The notes under the pieces: generated by a model
Told to the model about the DNA's origin: nothing
Seen by the model: only the letters and a program-made list of their open reading frames with translations
Databases searched by the model: none
Made by a program: the position numbers and the translations under genes
Assembly (NCBI GenBank): GCA_035249985.1
Contig: DATFFP010000051.1
Coordinates: 1-64,000, forward strand
Direction of reading: 5' to 3'
DNA: 64,000 nucleotides
Source: JAICNG01 sp035249985
GTDB taxonomy: Bacteria; Gemmatimonadota; Gemmatimonadetes; Gemmatimonadales; Gemmatimonadaceae
Shown: positions 34,916-43,008 of the stretch, in pieces
Position numbering within the stretch: the first letter of the stretch is position 1
How the letters are laid out: every line of letters begins with the position of its first letter

Positions 34916-36263
34916 CGTGCTGAGGTACGTCGTCGCGTCGGGCGTGTACGTCGCGCTCGCGGGATGCGGGCCTTCGCTGCAGCCGAGCCCCACCGACGCA
35001 CCCGTCGTGTGGCGCCGCGATACGCTCGTGCCGCCCGTGGACTCGACGGATCTTCGGGATACGGTGTGGCGGATCCCCGCGCCTGTCGATTCGCTCCCGA
35101 TGGCGTCAGGCCGCCTCGTTCGTGTCGCGCTGTCGAGCGGCGTTCCAGCCGTCGAGATCGGAGCCACCGGTGACTGGCGCCTGCTGGACGAGGGCGGCGG
35201 AGTGCTCCTGCGTGTCTCGTCGAACGACGCGTGGCGGCTGGAAGCTCGCGGGCGCTCGGTGCACGCCATCCGTGGTGGGATCGTGACGCCGGAACGCGCT
35301 GGCCCCCTCGTCGCGCGGGCGGAGCAGGTGCACGACTTCATGATCGTCAATGGCAAACGCTATCGTGGCGAGGTGGTGCTGACCGCGCGCGACGGTGGTC
35401 TGCTCGTGGCGAACCGGCTACACGTCGAGGATTATCTGCGGGGAGTCGTGCCGCTGGAGATCGGTCGTCGCGTGGCCGGCGAGGAGGCCGCCGTTGCCGC
35501 TCAAGCGGTCGCGGCCCGGAGCTACGCCTATGTCCGGATGGCCGGCGGCCAGGCGCGGCCATACGATCTCGTCGCGACGGTGCAGGATCAGGTATACGGT
35601 GGGGCGGATGCCGAGACTCCCATTGCCGATGCGGCCGTGTGGGCGACACGCGGTCTCGTGATCACTTACGGGGGACGCGCAGTGAACGCACCCTACCACT
35701 CGACGTGCGGTGGGTCGACCGCCGAAGTCACCGAGGTGTGGTACCGGAGCCGCGACGAGCCCTATCTTCGTCGGGTCAGCGATCGCATCGGCGGCTCCGA
35801 TCGATACTACTGCGACCCGTCTCCACGCTTCCGGTGGACGAAGACCCTCGACCGAACCGTGCTCACGAGCGCGCTCGAGCGCTACCTGTCCCAATACGTG
35901 AGCGTGCCGGGCGGGCGCGTCGGCGTACCGAGCGGTCTCGAGGTGGATGGGAAAACGCCCTCCGGTCGGGTGGCGGCGGTCGCCGTCCGCACCGATCGCG
36001 GTCGTTTTCTCGTTCGCGGGAACGACGTGCGCTTCGTCATGCGCGTTCCCAATGGCGAGATCCTCAACAGCACGTATTTTTCCGTTCGCACCGAGCGGGA
36101 CGGGGCGGGACGATTGGCGCGCGCCACCTTCGAGGGCGGGGGATATGGACACGGAATCGGCATGTGTCAGTGGGGGGCGATTGGTCGCGCGCGCGCGGGT
36201 ATCGATTTCCGCAGCATCTTGAGTACGTACTATCCGGGAACCGCGCTCGCCTCGGTGGAGTGA
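34908..36263 (+). CDS. SpoIID/LytB-domain lipoprotein
   Basis: About 451 residues. Starts at GTG 34908 or GTG 34917 both give a lipoprotein signal (YVVASGVYVALAGC). The SpoIID core is recognisable: HVEDYLRGVVPLEIG, AAVAAQAVAARSYAYVRM, VNAPYHSTCGGSTAEVTEVW and GYGHGIGMCQWGAIG. SpoIID-type proteins are lytic transglycosylases that act on denuded glycan strands. In non-sporulating bacteria they are assigned to cell-wall remodelling. It overlaps hemL by eight bases with the earlier start. Confidence 0.88.
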   Translation: MPNVLRYVVASGVYVALAGCGPSLQPSPTDAPVVWRRDTLVPPVDSTDLRDTVWRIPAPVDSLPMASGRLVRVALSSGVPAVEIGATGDWRLLDEGGGVLLRVSSNDAWRLEARGRSVHAIRGGIVTPERAGPLVARAEQVHDFMIVNGKRYRGEVVLTARDGGLLVANRLHVEDYLRGVVPLEIGRRVAGEEAAVAAQAVAARSYAYVRMAGGQARPYDLVATVQDQVYGGADAETPIADAAVWATRGLVITYGGRAVNAPYHSTCGGSTAEVTEVWYRSRDEPYLRRVSDRIGGSDRYYCDPSPRFRWTKTLDRTVLTSALERYLSQYVSVPGGRVGVPSGLEVDGKTPSGRVAAVAVRTDRGRFLVRGNDVRFVMRVPNGEILNSTYFSVRTERDGAGRLARATFEGGGYGHGIGMCQWGAIGRARAGIDFRSILSTYYPGTALASVE

Positions 36264-36264
36264 C

Positions 36265-36924
36265 ATGCGTCGGGCGCTCATCCCACTTCTGATGCTCATT
36301 GCGCTGACGCCATCCGGTAGTCAGGCGCAGTCCCTGTTCGAACGCCTCAACCTCGATCGCCTGCGTCTCACGGCGCTCGGCGTCACCGCCGGGCCCGTTC
36401 GAGCGTCGCGCGCCGAGGATGCGCAGTCGTTCGGTGTGTTTGCCGACTACGGATATATCGCGCGCTCATGGCGCGTCGTGTTCTCCGCCAATTACTGGGG
36501 ATCGCGCTTCCGTGATGAGTTCGTCGACACCTTCGAGCAGCGGCTACGCGAGCAGGTGATCGATCCGTCCGGCGATGACACACTCGACCTTGGCCGCATC
36601 AATGTCTCCGACATCGCGTTGGAGGTCGATCTGCGATACACGCCGCGCCCGAACGCATTCCTGCGACCGTACGCCGGCGGCGGCCTCGGGGCGCACATGA
36701 TCAATGCCGAGTCGCCCTTCATCAACGACACGTTCGTCGAGAGTGCGCTCGACAACATTTCGGGCGGCTTCGCCGTATTCGGCGGTGTCGATACGGCGCC
36801 GGCTGGTCGCATCAGCTTTGGGCTGCAAGCGCGCTTGAATCTGTTGAGCAATCTGCGCTACTGGTCGGGACGTGCGCTCGTCACTTACTTCTTCGGCAAC
36901 CAACCCCCATTGTCCTCACCGTGA
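36265..36924 (+). CDS. Outer-membrane beta-barrel-like protein of unknown role
   Basis: 219 residues: a signal peptide (ALIPLLMLIALTPSGSQAQ) and alternating hydrophobic strands with a barrel-like rhythm (VFADYGYIARSWRVVFSANYW, RPYAGGGLGAHMI, LQARLNLLSNLRYWSGRALVTYFF). The ATG is one base after the SpoIID-like gene stop. The size and pattern suggest an 8-strand porin-like or OmpA-like barrel. I recognise no named family. Confidence 0.72.
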   Translation: MRRALIPLLMLIALTPSGSQAQSLFERLNLDRLRLTALGVTAGPVRASRAEDAQSFGVFADYGYIARSWRVVFSANYWGSRFRDEFVDTFEQRLREQVIDPSGDDTLDLGRINVSDIALEVDLRYTPRPNAFLRPYAGGGLGAHMINAESPFINDTFVESALDNISGGFAVFGGVDTAPAGRISFGLQARLNLLSNLRYWSGRALVTYFFGNQPPLSSP

Positions 36925-37925
36925 AGCCGGCTATTCGCATCGGCGTCGTGGGCGTCGGAGCCATCGCGCAGATCGCACATATCCCCGTGCTGTCGAAGAT
37001 GCGCGGCGCGCAGCTCGTGGCGTTGTGCGACAACGACCGTCCCAAGGCGCGCTCGCTTGCCGACCGATTCGGGGTGCCGGATGTTTTCACCGATATCGAG
37101 GACCTGCTCGAGTTCGATGAGCTCGACGCCGTCATCATCTCGACGCCGAACCATCTGCACGAGCCGCACGTATTGAGCGCGCTGCAGGCGGGGGTGCACG
37201 TGCTCTGTGAGCGACCGCTCGCGCTCACGTCGCGCGGCGTGGAGCGGCTGCTGAGTGCGGCGCAGCGCGCGGAGCGAAAAGTCGCCGCGGCCCTGAATCA
37301 CCGTTTTCGCAGCGATGTGCAGGCGCTCGATCGCTTTCTTCGCGGGGGAGAGCTGGGTCGCCTCACCGGCGTGCGAGCTGGGCACTATCAGGTGAAGAAG
37401 AGTCTCGAAGGGTGGCGGCACCGGCGCGCCGAGGCGGGCGGAGGCGCATTCTTCGAGTATGGGTTGCCGTTGCTCGATCTGGCGCTGTGGCTCGCCGATT
37501 TTCCCGAGCCGGTACGCGTGTCGGCCCAGATGGAGCGTGCGCGCGGCGCGAGCGCGGTCGAGGATACCATGTTCGTCCACCTCGAGTGCGCGCAGGGCAT
37601 GTCGCTCGCGTTCGATGTCACCTGGTCGTACGTCGGCGACGAGGACCGATGGTGGTTCGAGGTGCTCGCCTCACGCGGCAATGCGCGCCTGGCGCCACTG
37701 CGGGTCGTGAAGGAGATCAATGGCAAGCCGATGGACGTGTCGCCCGGCGGCGCCGCGGCCCGCGAGAGCGCCTTCATCCAGTCCTACCGAGCCGAGCTCG
37801 CGCACTTCGTCGCGGTGCTGCGCGAAGAGGCGGAGTATGAGATTCCGACTGAACAGGTGATGGTCCACCGGATCGCTGAAGCGATCTACAAGTCGGCGGA
37901 CGAGGGGAAAGAGATTCGATTGTGA
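36921..37925 (+). CDS. Gfo/Idh/MocA-family oxidoreductase
   Basis: 334 residues. A Rossmann domain (IGVVGVGAIAQIAHIPVL, then VIISTPNHLHEPH) and the C-terminal substrate domain are visible. The usual EKP motif at about residue 96 reads ERP (CERPLAL), a tolerated but less common change at the lysine that helps catalysis. The family oxidises or reduces sugars and cyclitols with NAD(P). The substrate is unknown. GTG start, with 4-base overlaps on both sides. Confidence 0.88.
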   Translation: MKPAIRIGVVGVGAIAQIAHIPVLSKMRGAQLVALCDNDRPKARSLADRFGVPDVFTDIEDLLEFDELDAVIISTPNHLHEPHVLSALQAGVHVLCERPLALTSRGVERLLSAAQRAERKVAAALNHRFRSDVQALDRFLRGGELGRLTGVRAGHYQVKKSLEGWRHRRAEAGGGAFFEYGLPLLDLALWLADFPEPVRVSAQMERARGASAVEDTMFVHLECAQGMSLAFDVTWSYVGDEDRWWFEVLASRGNARLAPLRVVKEINGKPMDVSPGGAAARESAFIQSYRAELAHFVAVLREEAEYEIPTEQVMVHRIAEAIYKSADEGKEIRL

Positions 37926-39484
37926 GGCGCCCCGGCTGGCTCCCGGTGCGCGAAGAGGCGCTGCCGGCGTTCGCGTCGGCGGCGCTTTTCCTGATCGCGT
38001 TCCCGCCATTTCGCCTCCTGCTACCAGCGTTCCTGACGTTGATCCCGGTGGCGATCGTCGTCGCGCGAAAGGTGGACGTGGGAGAGCCCGTACGATCGTC
38101 GTTCCGCTTCGGCTTCTGGTACGGTGCCCTCGCATACGGGCTCACGCTGTACTGGATCGCCATCGCGCTTTCGATCTACACCAAGCTGTCGTTCCTCGGG
38201 TACATCGGTGCCGTGCTGGTCATGGCGCCCGTCGTGGGCGTCACGATCGCCGCGCTGCATGCGGCCCGCCGTGCAACGCGATGGCCCTTCGCGATCCTCC
38301 TGCCGATCATCTGGACGGCGTCGGAAGTCGTCATCAACTACATGAGCGACCTCGCCTTTCCCTGGCTGCCGCTCGGGCTCGCGACCTCCCGGCTGCCCAC
38401 GCTGGCGCAGATCGCCGATCTCTCGGGCGTGCGCGGAGTGAGCTTCTGGATCGCGGCGACGGCCGGGTTGCTGACCGACGCGTGGCTCGTGCGCGCCGAG
38501 CTTCGTCGTGCACTCGTCAGGGTCGGCATCGTCGTGGTGCTGGCGGCGGCGGTCGTTGGGTACGGACGATGGCGCCTTGGGTCCATCGTGATGCAGCCGG
38601 TTGCGCCGATCGCGATCGTCCAACCGAACATCCCCCAGGAGGAGAAGTGGCAGGATGCCAACCGCGATCGCATCGTGTCGATCCTGGCAGGCCTGACGCG
38701 TGAGGGGATGCGAGTTGGCCGACCGCAGCTCGTCGTCTGGCCCGAGGTCGCACTCCCGGGATATCTCGTGCAGAATCCCCAGTGGGCCGACACCCTCCGC
38801 GCTCTCTCCGCTCCCACGCGCATCCCGATCCTCTTTGGCGTTCTCGACGTCGAGTTCCTGGCGACCACGGCACCCGGTGGCACGCAGGAGTATGAAGTGT
38901 TCAACGCCGCGATGACGACCGACTCCACCGGCGCCATCGCGCGACAGCCGCCGTATCGCAAGGAATTTCTCGTTCCCGTCGTCGAGCGCGTGCCATTCCT
39001 CGATCCCGATTGGTTCAAGGGGCTCAGGTATTTTGGCGGGTTCGGCCGCGGAAAGGATCAGGCGCCATTTCGTTATGCCTTTGGTGAGGCGGGCGTCCTG
39101 ATCTGCTACGAGTCGATCTTCCCGCAGCTCTCGCGCGAATACCGCCGCGGCGGCGTGAAAATCCTCGTCAACATCACCAACGATGCCTGGTTCGGGCGGA
39201 GCATTGCGCCACACCAGCACGAGGCGCACCTCGTGTTCCGCGCCATTGAGAACCGCCTCGGCATCGTCCGCGCCGCGAACACCGGGATCTCGGCGTACAT
39301 CGACCCGCTCGGCCGCGTTCATGAGGAGACCGAGCTGGAGACGAGCGCCAGTCGCACGTATCAGGTGCAAACGGCGTCGGTCACGACGCTCTTCGTGCGG
39401 ATCGGCGACTGGATCGGCGCGGCGTCGCTGATCGCGACGGTGGCGCTGGTGGCGGCGGCCTGGGTGCGGCGGCGGCGCGAATGA
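37922..39484 (+). CDS. lnt: Apolipoprotein N-acyltransferase
   Basis: 520 residues with about six N-terminal membrane helices and a nitrilase domain. The catalytic triad is visible: Glu at about 275 (VVWPEVALPG), Lys at about 347 (YRKEFLVP) and Cys at about 395 (GVLICYESIF), followed by LVNITNDAWFG. Lnt adds the third acyl chain to lipoproteins, which fits the many lipoproteins in this window and LolA at 52771. GTG start overlapping the oxidoreductase gene by four bases. Confidence 0.95.
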   Translation: MRRPGWLPVREEALPAFASAALFLIAFPPFRLLLPAFLTLIPVAIVVARKVDVGEPVRSSFRFGFWYGALAYGLTLYWIAIALSIYTKLSFLGYIGAVLVMAPVVGVTIAALHAARRATRWPFAILLPIIWTASEVVINYMSDLAFPWLPLGLATSRLPTLAQIADLSGVRGVSFWIAATAGLLTDAWLVRAELRRALVRVGIVVVLAAAVVGYGRWRLGSIVMQPVAPIAIVQPNIPQEEKWQDANRDRIVSILAGLTREGMRVGRPQLVVWPEVALPGYLVQNPQWADTLRALSAPTRIPILFGVLDVEFLATTAPGGTQEYEVFNAAMTTDSTGAIARQPPYRKEFLVPVVERVPFLDPDWFKGLRYFGGFGRGKDQAPFRYAFGEAGVLICYESIFPQLSREYRRGGVKILVNITNDAWFGRSIAPHQHEAHLVFRAIENRLGIVRAANTGISAYIDPLGRVHEETELETSASRTYQVQTASVTTLFVRIGDWIGAASLIATVALVAAAWVRRRRE

Positions 39485-41370
39485 GTGGATACTCCGTCGG
39501 CATCGATGTCGGCGGAACGTTTACCGACCTCATCGCCATTGCCGCCGATGGGCGCGTCGAGGGGAGAAAGGTGCTGTCGACGCCCGCGGACCAGAGTCAG
39601 GGTGTGCGCGACGCGCTGCGTGCGTTAGGCGCGCCCTCCGGCGAGGTCGAGTATATCGCGCACGGCACGACCGTGGCGACGAATACCCTTCTCGAGCGAA
39701 CAGGCGCCCGCGTCGTCCTGTGTGCGTCCGAAGGTGCCACCGACCTGCTCGAGCTGCGTCGCCAGGAGCGCGCCGCGCTCTACGATCTGACGAAGCACCA
39801 CCCCGATCCGCTCGTCCCGCATGATCGGATTGTCGCCGTGCCGGAGCGCGTCGAGCCGCAGGGAATCGTGAGGCCGCTCGATGCCACGTCGGTCCGGCGC
39901 GTGGCACAGCAGGCTGTCGAGCGCACGCCGGAGGTCGTGGCCGTGGCGCTGCTGCACTCGTTTCACGACGGGCGTCACGAGCGGGCGTTAGGTGCCGCGC
40001 TGCGATCGCTGATCGCCGGCGTCGACGTCGTGCTCTCGTCGGAGGTGCTTCCGGAAATTCGTGAATACGAGCGCACCGCGACGACCGTCGCCGAGGCGTA
40101 CCTCCGTCCATCGGTCGGAACGTACCTGCGACGCGTGGCGGACGATCTGGTGCAGGCAGGATACCCCGCGCCCGCCGTGATGACCTCTGCCGGCGGAATG
40201 CGCACCGCCGCCGATGCGGCACACACCGCGGCATCGCTCGCGCTCTCGGGGCCAGCCGGTGGGATTCTCGGCGCTGCGGCCGTGGCTCGGCAGGCGGGGA
40301 TCGTGGATGCGCTCACCATCGATATCGGAGGGACGAGCGCGGATGCCGGGTTGGTCCTCGAGGGAGAGCCACTCTCCGAGCCCGGAGGCGCGATCGCCGG
40401 CGTGCCGATCGCGCTGCCCCGTGTCCTCGTGGAGACGGTGTCCGCGGGCGGCGGCAGCATCGCGTGGGTGGACCCCGGAGGCGCGCTTCGTGTGGGACCG
40501 CGCTCCGCCGGGGCGAATCCTGGTCCCGCTGCCTTTGGGCGCGGCGCTACCGACGCGACGGTGACGGACGCGCACATTGTGCTCGGCCACATCGACGCGT
40601 CCCGGATGAGCGGAGGGGTAACGCTCGATCCTTCAGCGGCGCACCGGGCGGTCGACGCGCTTGCTCAACGCCTGTCGGCCCCCGCCGAGCGAGTGGCGCG
40701 AGCGATCGTCGCCGCCGTCGATGCGGCCATGGCCCGTGCGCTGCGCCGAGTAAGCGTGGAGCGTGGCGTCGATCCAAGGCGATGTGTCCTGGTGGCCTTT
40801 GGCGGGGGTGGGCCACTTCACGCCTGTGCGCTGGCGACACTGCTCGGCATGACCCGCATTCTCGTGCCGCCGCACGCCGGGGTGCTGAGCGCGTTAGGCC
40901 TGGCCATGGCGCCGGAGCGGCGCGATGCGATGCGAAGCGTCATGCGACACGCCGAGCAGCTGGACCGCGCGAATGTGACCGCCATGTGCGAGGAGCTCGC
41001 GGCGCGGACCGGAGAAGGAGCGGAACGTCGCTGGTGGGCCCATGTGCGTTACGTGGGGCAAGGGCACGAGCTCGATGTTCCCGTGACTCCCGAGGACGAT
41101 GGCGCGACGATCGCCACACGGTTTGCCACGCTGCATACGGCTCGCGCGGGCTTCACGCTCGAGCGACCAGTCGAGGTCGTGAGTCTCCGCCATGCCACCT
41201 TCGGCGTCGCTCGTGAGGCACGAGTGGGGAGCGCAAGCACGGATGGCCCGGCGGCGCCGGTGCGAGGGCCTGCCGTGGTTCCGCTGCCCGACGCGGCGAT
41301 GCGAGTCGAGGCGGGATGGCACGCAAGGCCGCTGCCAACTGGCGGGTACATGATGGAGCGCTCCACGTGA
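39481..41370 (+). CDS. Hydantoinase/oxoprolinase subunit A (HyuA-type)
   Basis: 629 residues. The N-terminal hydant_A_N domain opens with VGIDVGGTFTDLIA, the ATP-binding HGTTVATNTLLERTG follows, then the central domain (TIDIGGTSADAGLV) and the C-terminal VAFGGGGPLHACAL. HyuA works with HyuB in ATP-dependent hydrolysis of hydantoins or 5-oxoproline, or as a subunit of acetone carboxylase-like enzymes. Which substrate applies is unknown. The start overlaps lnt by four bases. Confidence 0.92.
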   Translation: MSGYSVGIDVGGTFTDLIAIAADGRVEGRKVLSTPADQSQGVRDALRALGAPSGEVEYIAHGTTVATNTLLERTGARVVLCASEGATDLLELRRQERAALYDLTKHHPDPLVPHDRIVAVPERVEPQGIVRPLDATSVRRVAQQAVERTPEVVAVALLHSFHDGRHERALGAALRSLIAGVDVVLSSEVLPEIREYERTATTVAEAYLRPSVGTYLRRVADDLVQAGYPAPAVMTSAGGMRTAADAAHTAASLALSGPAGGILGAAAVARQAGIVDALTIDIGGTSADAGLVLEGEPLSEPGGAIAGVPIALPRVLVETVSAGGGSIAWVDPGGALRVGPRSAGANPGPAAFGRGATDATVTDAHIVLGHIDASRMSGGVTLDPSAAHRAVDALAQRLSAPAERVARAIVAAVDAAMARALRRVSVERGVDPRRCVLVAFGGGGPLHACALATLLGMTRILVPPHAGVLSALGLAMAPERRDAMRSVMRHAEQLDRANVTAMCEELAARTGEGAERRWWAHVRYVGQGHELDVPVTPEDDGATIATRFATLHTARAGFTLERPVEVVSLRHATFGVAREARVGSASTDGPAAPVRGPAVVPLPDAAMRVEAGWHARPLPTGGYMMERST

Positions 41371-42908
41371 CCGCCGAGACGTTCGACCTCCTCGATCTTC
41401 AGGTCATGGCGCACGCGTTCGCCGCCATCGCCGAAGAGATGGGGACCGTGCTCGTGCGCGGCGCCCTGTCGCCCAACATTCGTGAGCGCCGTGACTCGTC
41501 GTGCGCTCTGTTCGACGCCCGCGGCGCGATGGTGGCCCAGGCGGCGCACATTCCCGTCCACCTCGGTGCCATGCCGGAAGCGGTGCGAGCGGTGATCGCG
41601 CGCCGTCCGCAGCCTGGCGACGTGTTTCTCCTCAATGACCCGTTCACCGGCGGATCGCATCTCCCCGACCTCACGCTCGTGGAAGCCGTGGCCCACGAAG
41701 GGCGCGTAGCGGCATTCACGGCTGTTCGCGCGCATCATGCCGATGTTGGCGGCATGAGCCCGGGAAGCATGCCGCAGGGCGCCACCGAGCTGGTCCAGGA
41801 AGGCCTCGTGCTTCCCCCGGTGCGCCTCGCCACGCAGCACGGGATCGCGGATGATGTCATGTCGATTCTGCTCGCCAACGTGCGGACACCTGACGAGCGC
41901 CGCGGTGACATGCGGGCACAGTTGGGCGCCTGCGCGGCCGGCCGAGCGAGCTGGCGGGCCCTCGTCGCGCGTGAGGGAATCGCCCGAGTGCAGCAGGCGG
42001 GACAGGCATTGATGGACTACGCCGAGCGAAGTGCGCGCGAGGCGCTGCGCGCCTTGGGCAACCGAGTCGGCCGCGCGGAGGACGCGCTCGAGGGCGATGG
42101 TGTGACTGAGGACGATGTGCGCGTGGTCGCGACGGTTCGCCAGCAGGACGGACGTCTCGTGTGTGACTTCACGGGGTCATCCGCCCAGGTGCGCGGCAAC
42201 GTCAATGCCCCGCTTGCTGTCGCGCGGGCGGCGGCGGTGTTCGTGCTGCGGACGATGCTCGACGACGAGGTTCCGATGAACGATGGCATCGGGAGAGCGG
42301 TCGACGTGATCGCCCCGCGCGGAACGGTCATGAATGCGACGTGGCCCTCGGCCGTGGCTGCGGGCAATGTCGAGCTCTCGCAGCGCATGACCGATACGCT
42401 GTTCGCGGCGCTTGCCGACGCTGGCATCGATGTACCGGCGCAAGGGCAGGGGACGATGAACAACGTCACGTTTGGAGGCGCTGGTTGGACCTTCTACGAA
42501 ACGCTGGGCGGAGGGCAGGGAGGCTCTTCCCGCGGCCCCGGTCCGAGCGCGGTGCACGTCGGGATGAGCAACACGCGCAACACTCCGATCGAATCCCTGG
42601 AGTGGTCGCTGCCGTTGCGCATCGATGAGTACGCGATCCGGCGCAAGACGGGCGGCGAGGGCGCTGCCCGCGGCGGTGATGGCGTCGTTCGGCGCTACCG
42701 GGTGCTCGAGCGCTGTACGGTGACCCTGCTGACGGAGCGCCGCCGCCGTTCCCCGCGTGGAGCCGCGGGCGGTGCGGCCGGGGCACCCGGCCGGAATTCA
42801 CTGAATGGGAAGTGGCTCCCGGCCAAGTGCAGGGTCGAGATGGGGCCGGGGGATGTGTTGAGTATTGAGACGCCTGGCGGAGGGGGGTACGGCGAACGGC
42901 AAAGATGA
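41367..42908 (+). CDS. Hydantoinase/oxoprolinase subunit B (HyuB-type)
   Basis: 513 residues from a GTG that overlaps hyuA by four bases. Conserved HyuB blocks are RGALSPNIRERRDSSCALFD, HIPVHLGAMPEAVRAVI, FLLNDPFTGGSHLPDLT, AVRAHHADVGGMSPGSM, and near the end GGGGYG. The last five codons (GERQR) and the stop lie in the left arm of inverted repeat B, so the C-terminus may have been altered by arrival of the repeat. It ends the eight-gene plus-strand run. Confidence 0.92.
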   Translation: MTAETFDLLDLQVMAHAFAAIAEEMGTVLVRGALSPNIRERRDSSCALFDARGAMVAQAAHIPVHLGAMPEAVRAVIARRPQPGDVFLLNDPFTGGSHLPDLTLVEAVAHEGRVAAFTAVRAHHADVGGMSPGSMPQGATELVQEGLVLPPVRLATQHGIADDVMSILLANVRTPDERRGDMRAQLGACAAGRASWRALVAREGIARVQQAGQALMDYAERSAREALRALGNRVGRAEDALEGDGVTEDDVRVVATVRQQDGRLVCDFTGSSAQVRGNVNAPLAVARAAAVFVLRTMLDDEVPMNDGIGRAVDVIAPRGTVMNATWPSAVAAGNVELSQRMTDTLFAALADAGIDVPAQGQGTMNNVTFGGAGWTFYETLGGGQGGSSRGPGPSAVHVGMSNTRNTPIESLEWSLPLRIDEYAIRRKTGGEGAARGGDGVVRRYRVLERCTVTLLTERRRRSPRGAAGGAAGAPGRNSLNGKWLPAKCRVEMGPGDVLSIETPGGGGYGERQR

Positions 42909-42992
42909 CAGAATTCAGAATACAGAATAGAGAATTCAGAGATGACTGCTGAATTCTGAATTCTGTATTCTGAATTCTGTCATCTTTGCCGT
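42896..42992. repeat. Intergenic inverted repeat B
   Basis: Two 44-base arms with about three mismatches and a 9-base loop (42940-42948). The left arm begins ACGGCAAAGATGACAG and continues with AATTCAGAATACAGA. The first 31 bases are identical to the arm of repeat C (49109-49139). It lies between convergent genes (hyuB and the HD-GYP gene) and includes the hyuB stop codon at 42906. Confidence 0.94.
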
Positions 42993-43008
42993 CAGTAATC
43001 CCGAGATC

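Noticed and set aside
38021..39370. A 449-codon open frame antisense to lnt
   Set aside because: The composition is typical of high-GC complements (many His, Arg, Asp, Gly), and lnt has all catalytic residues in the other frame.
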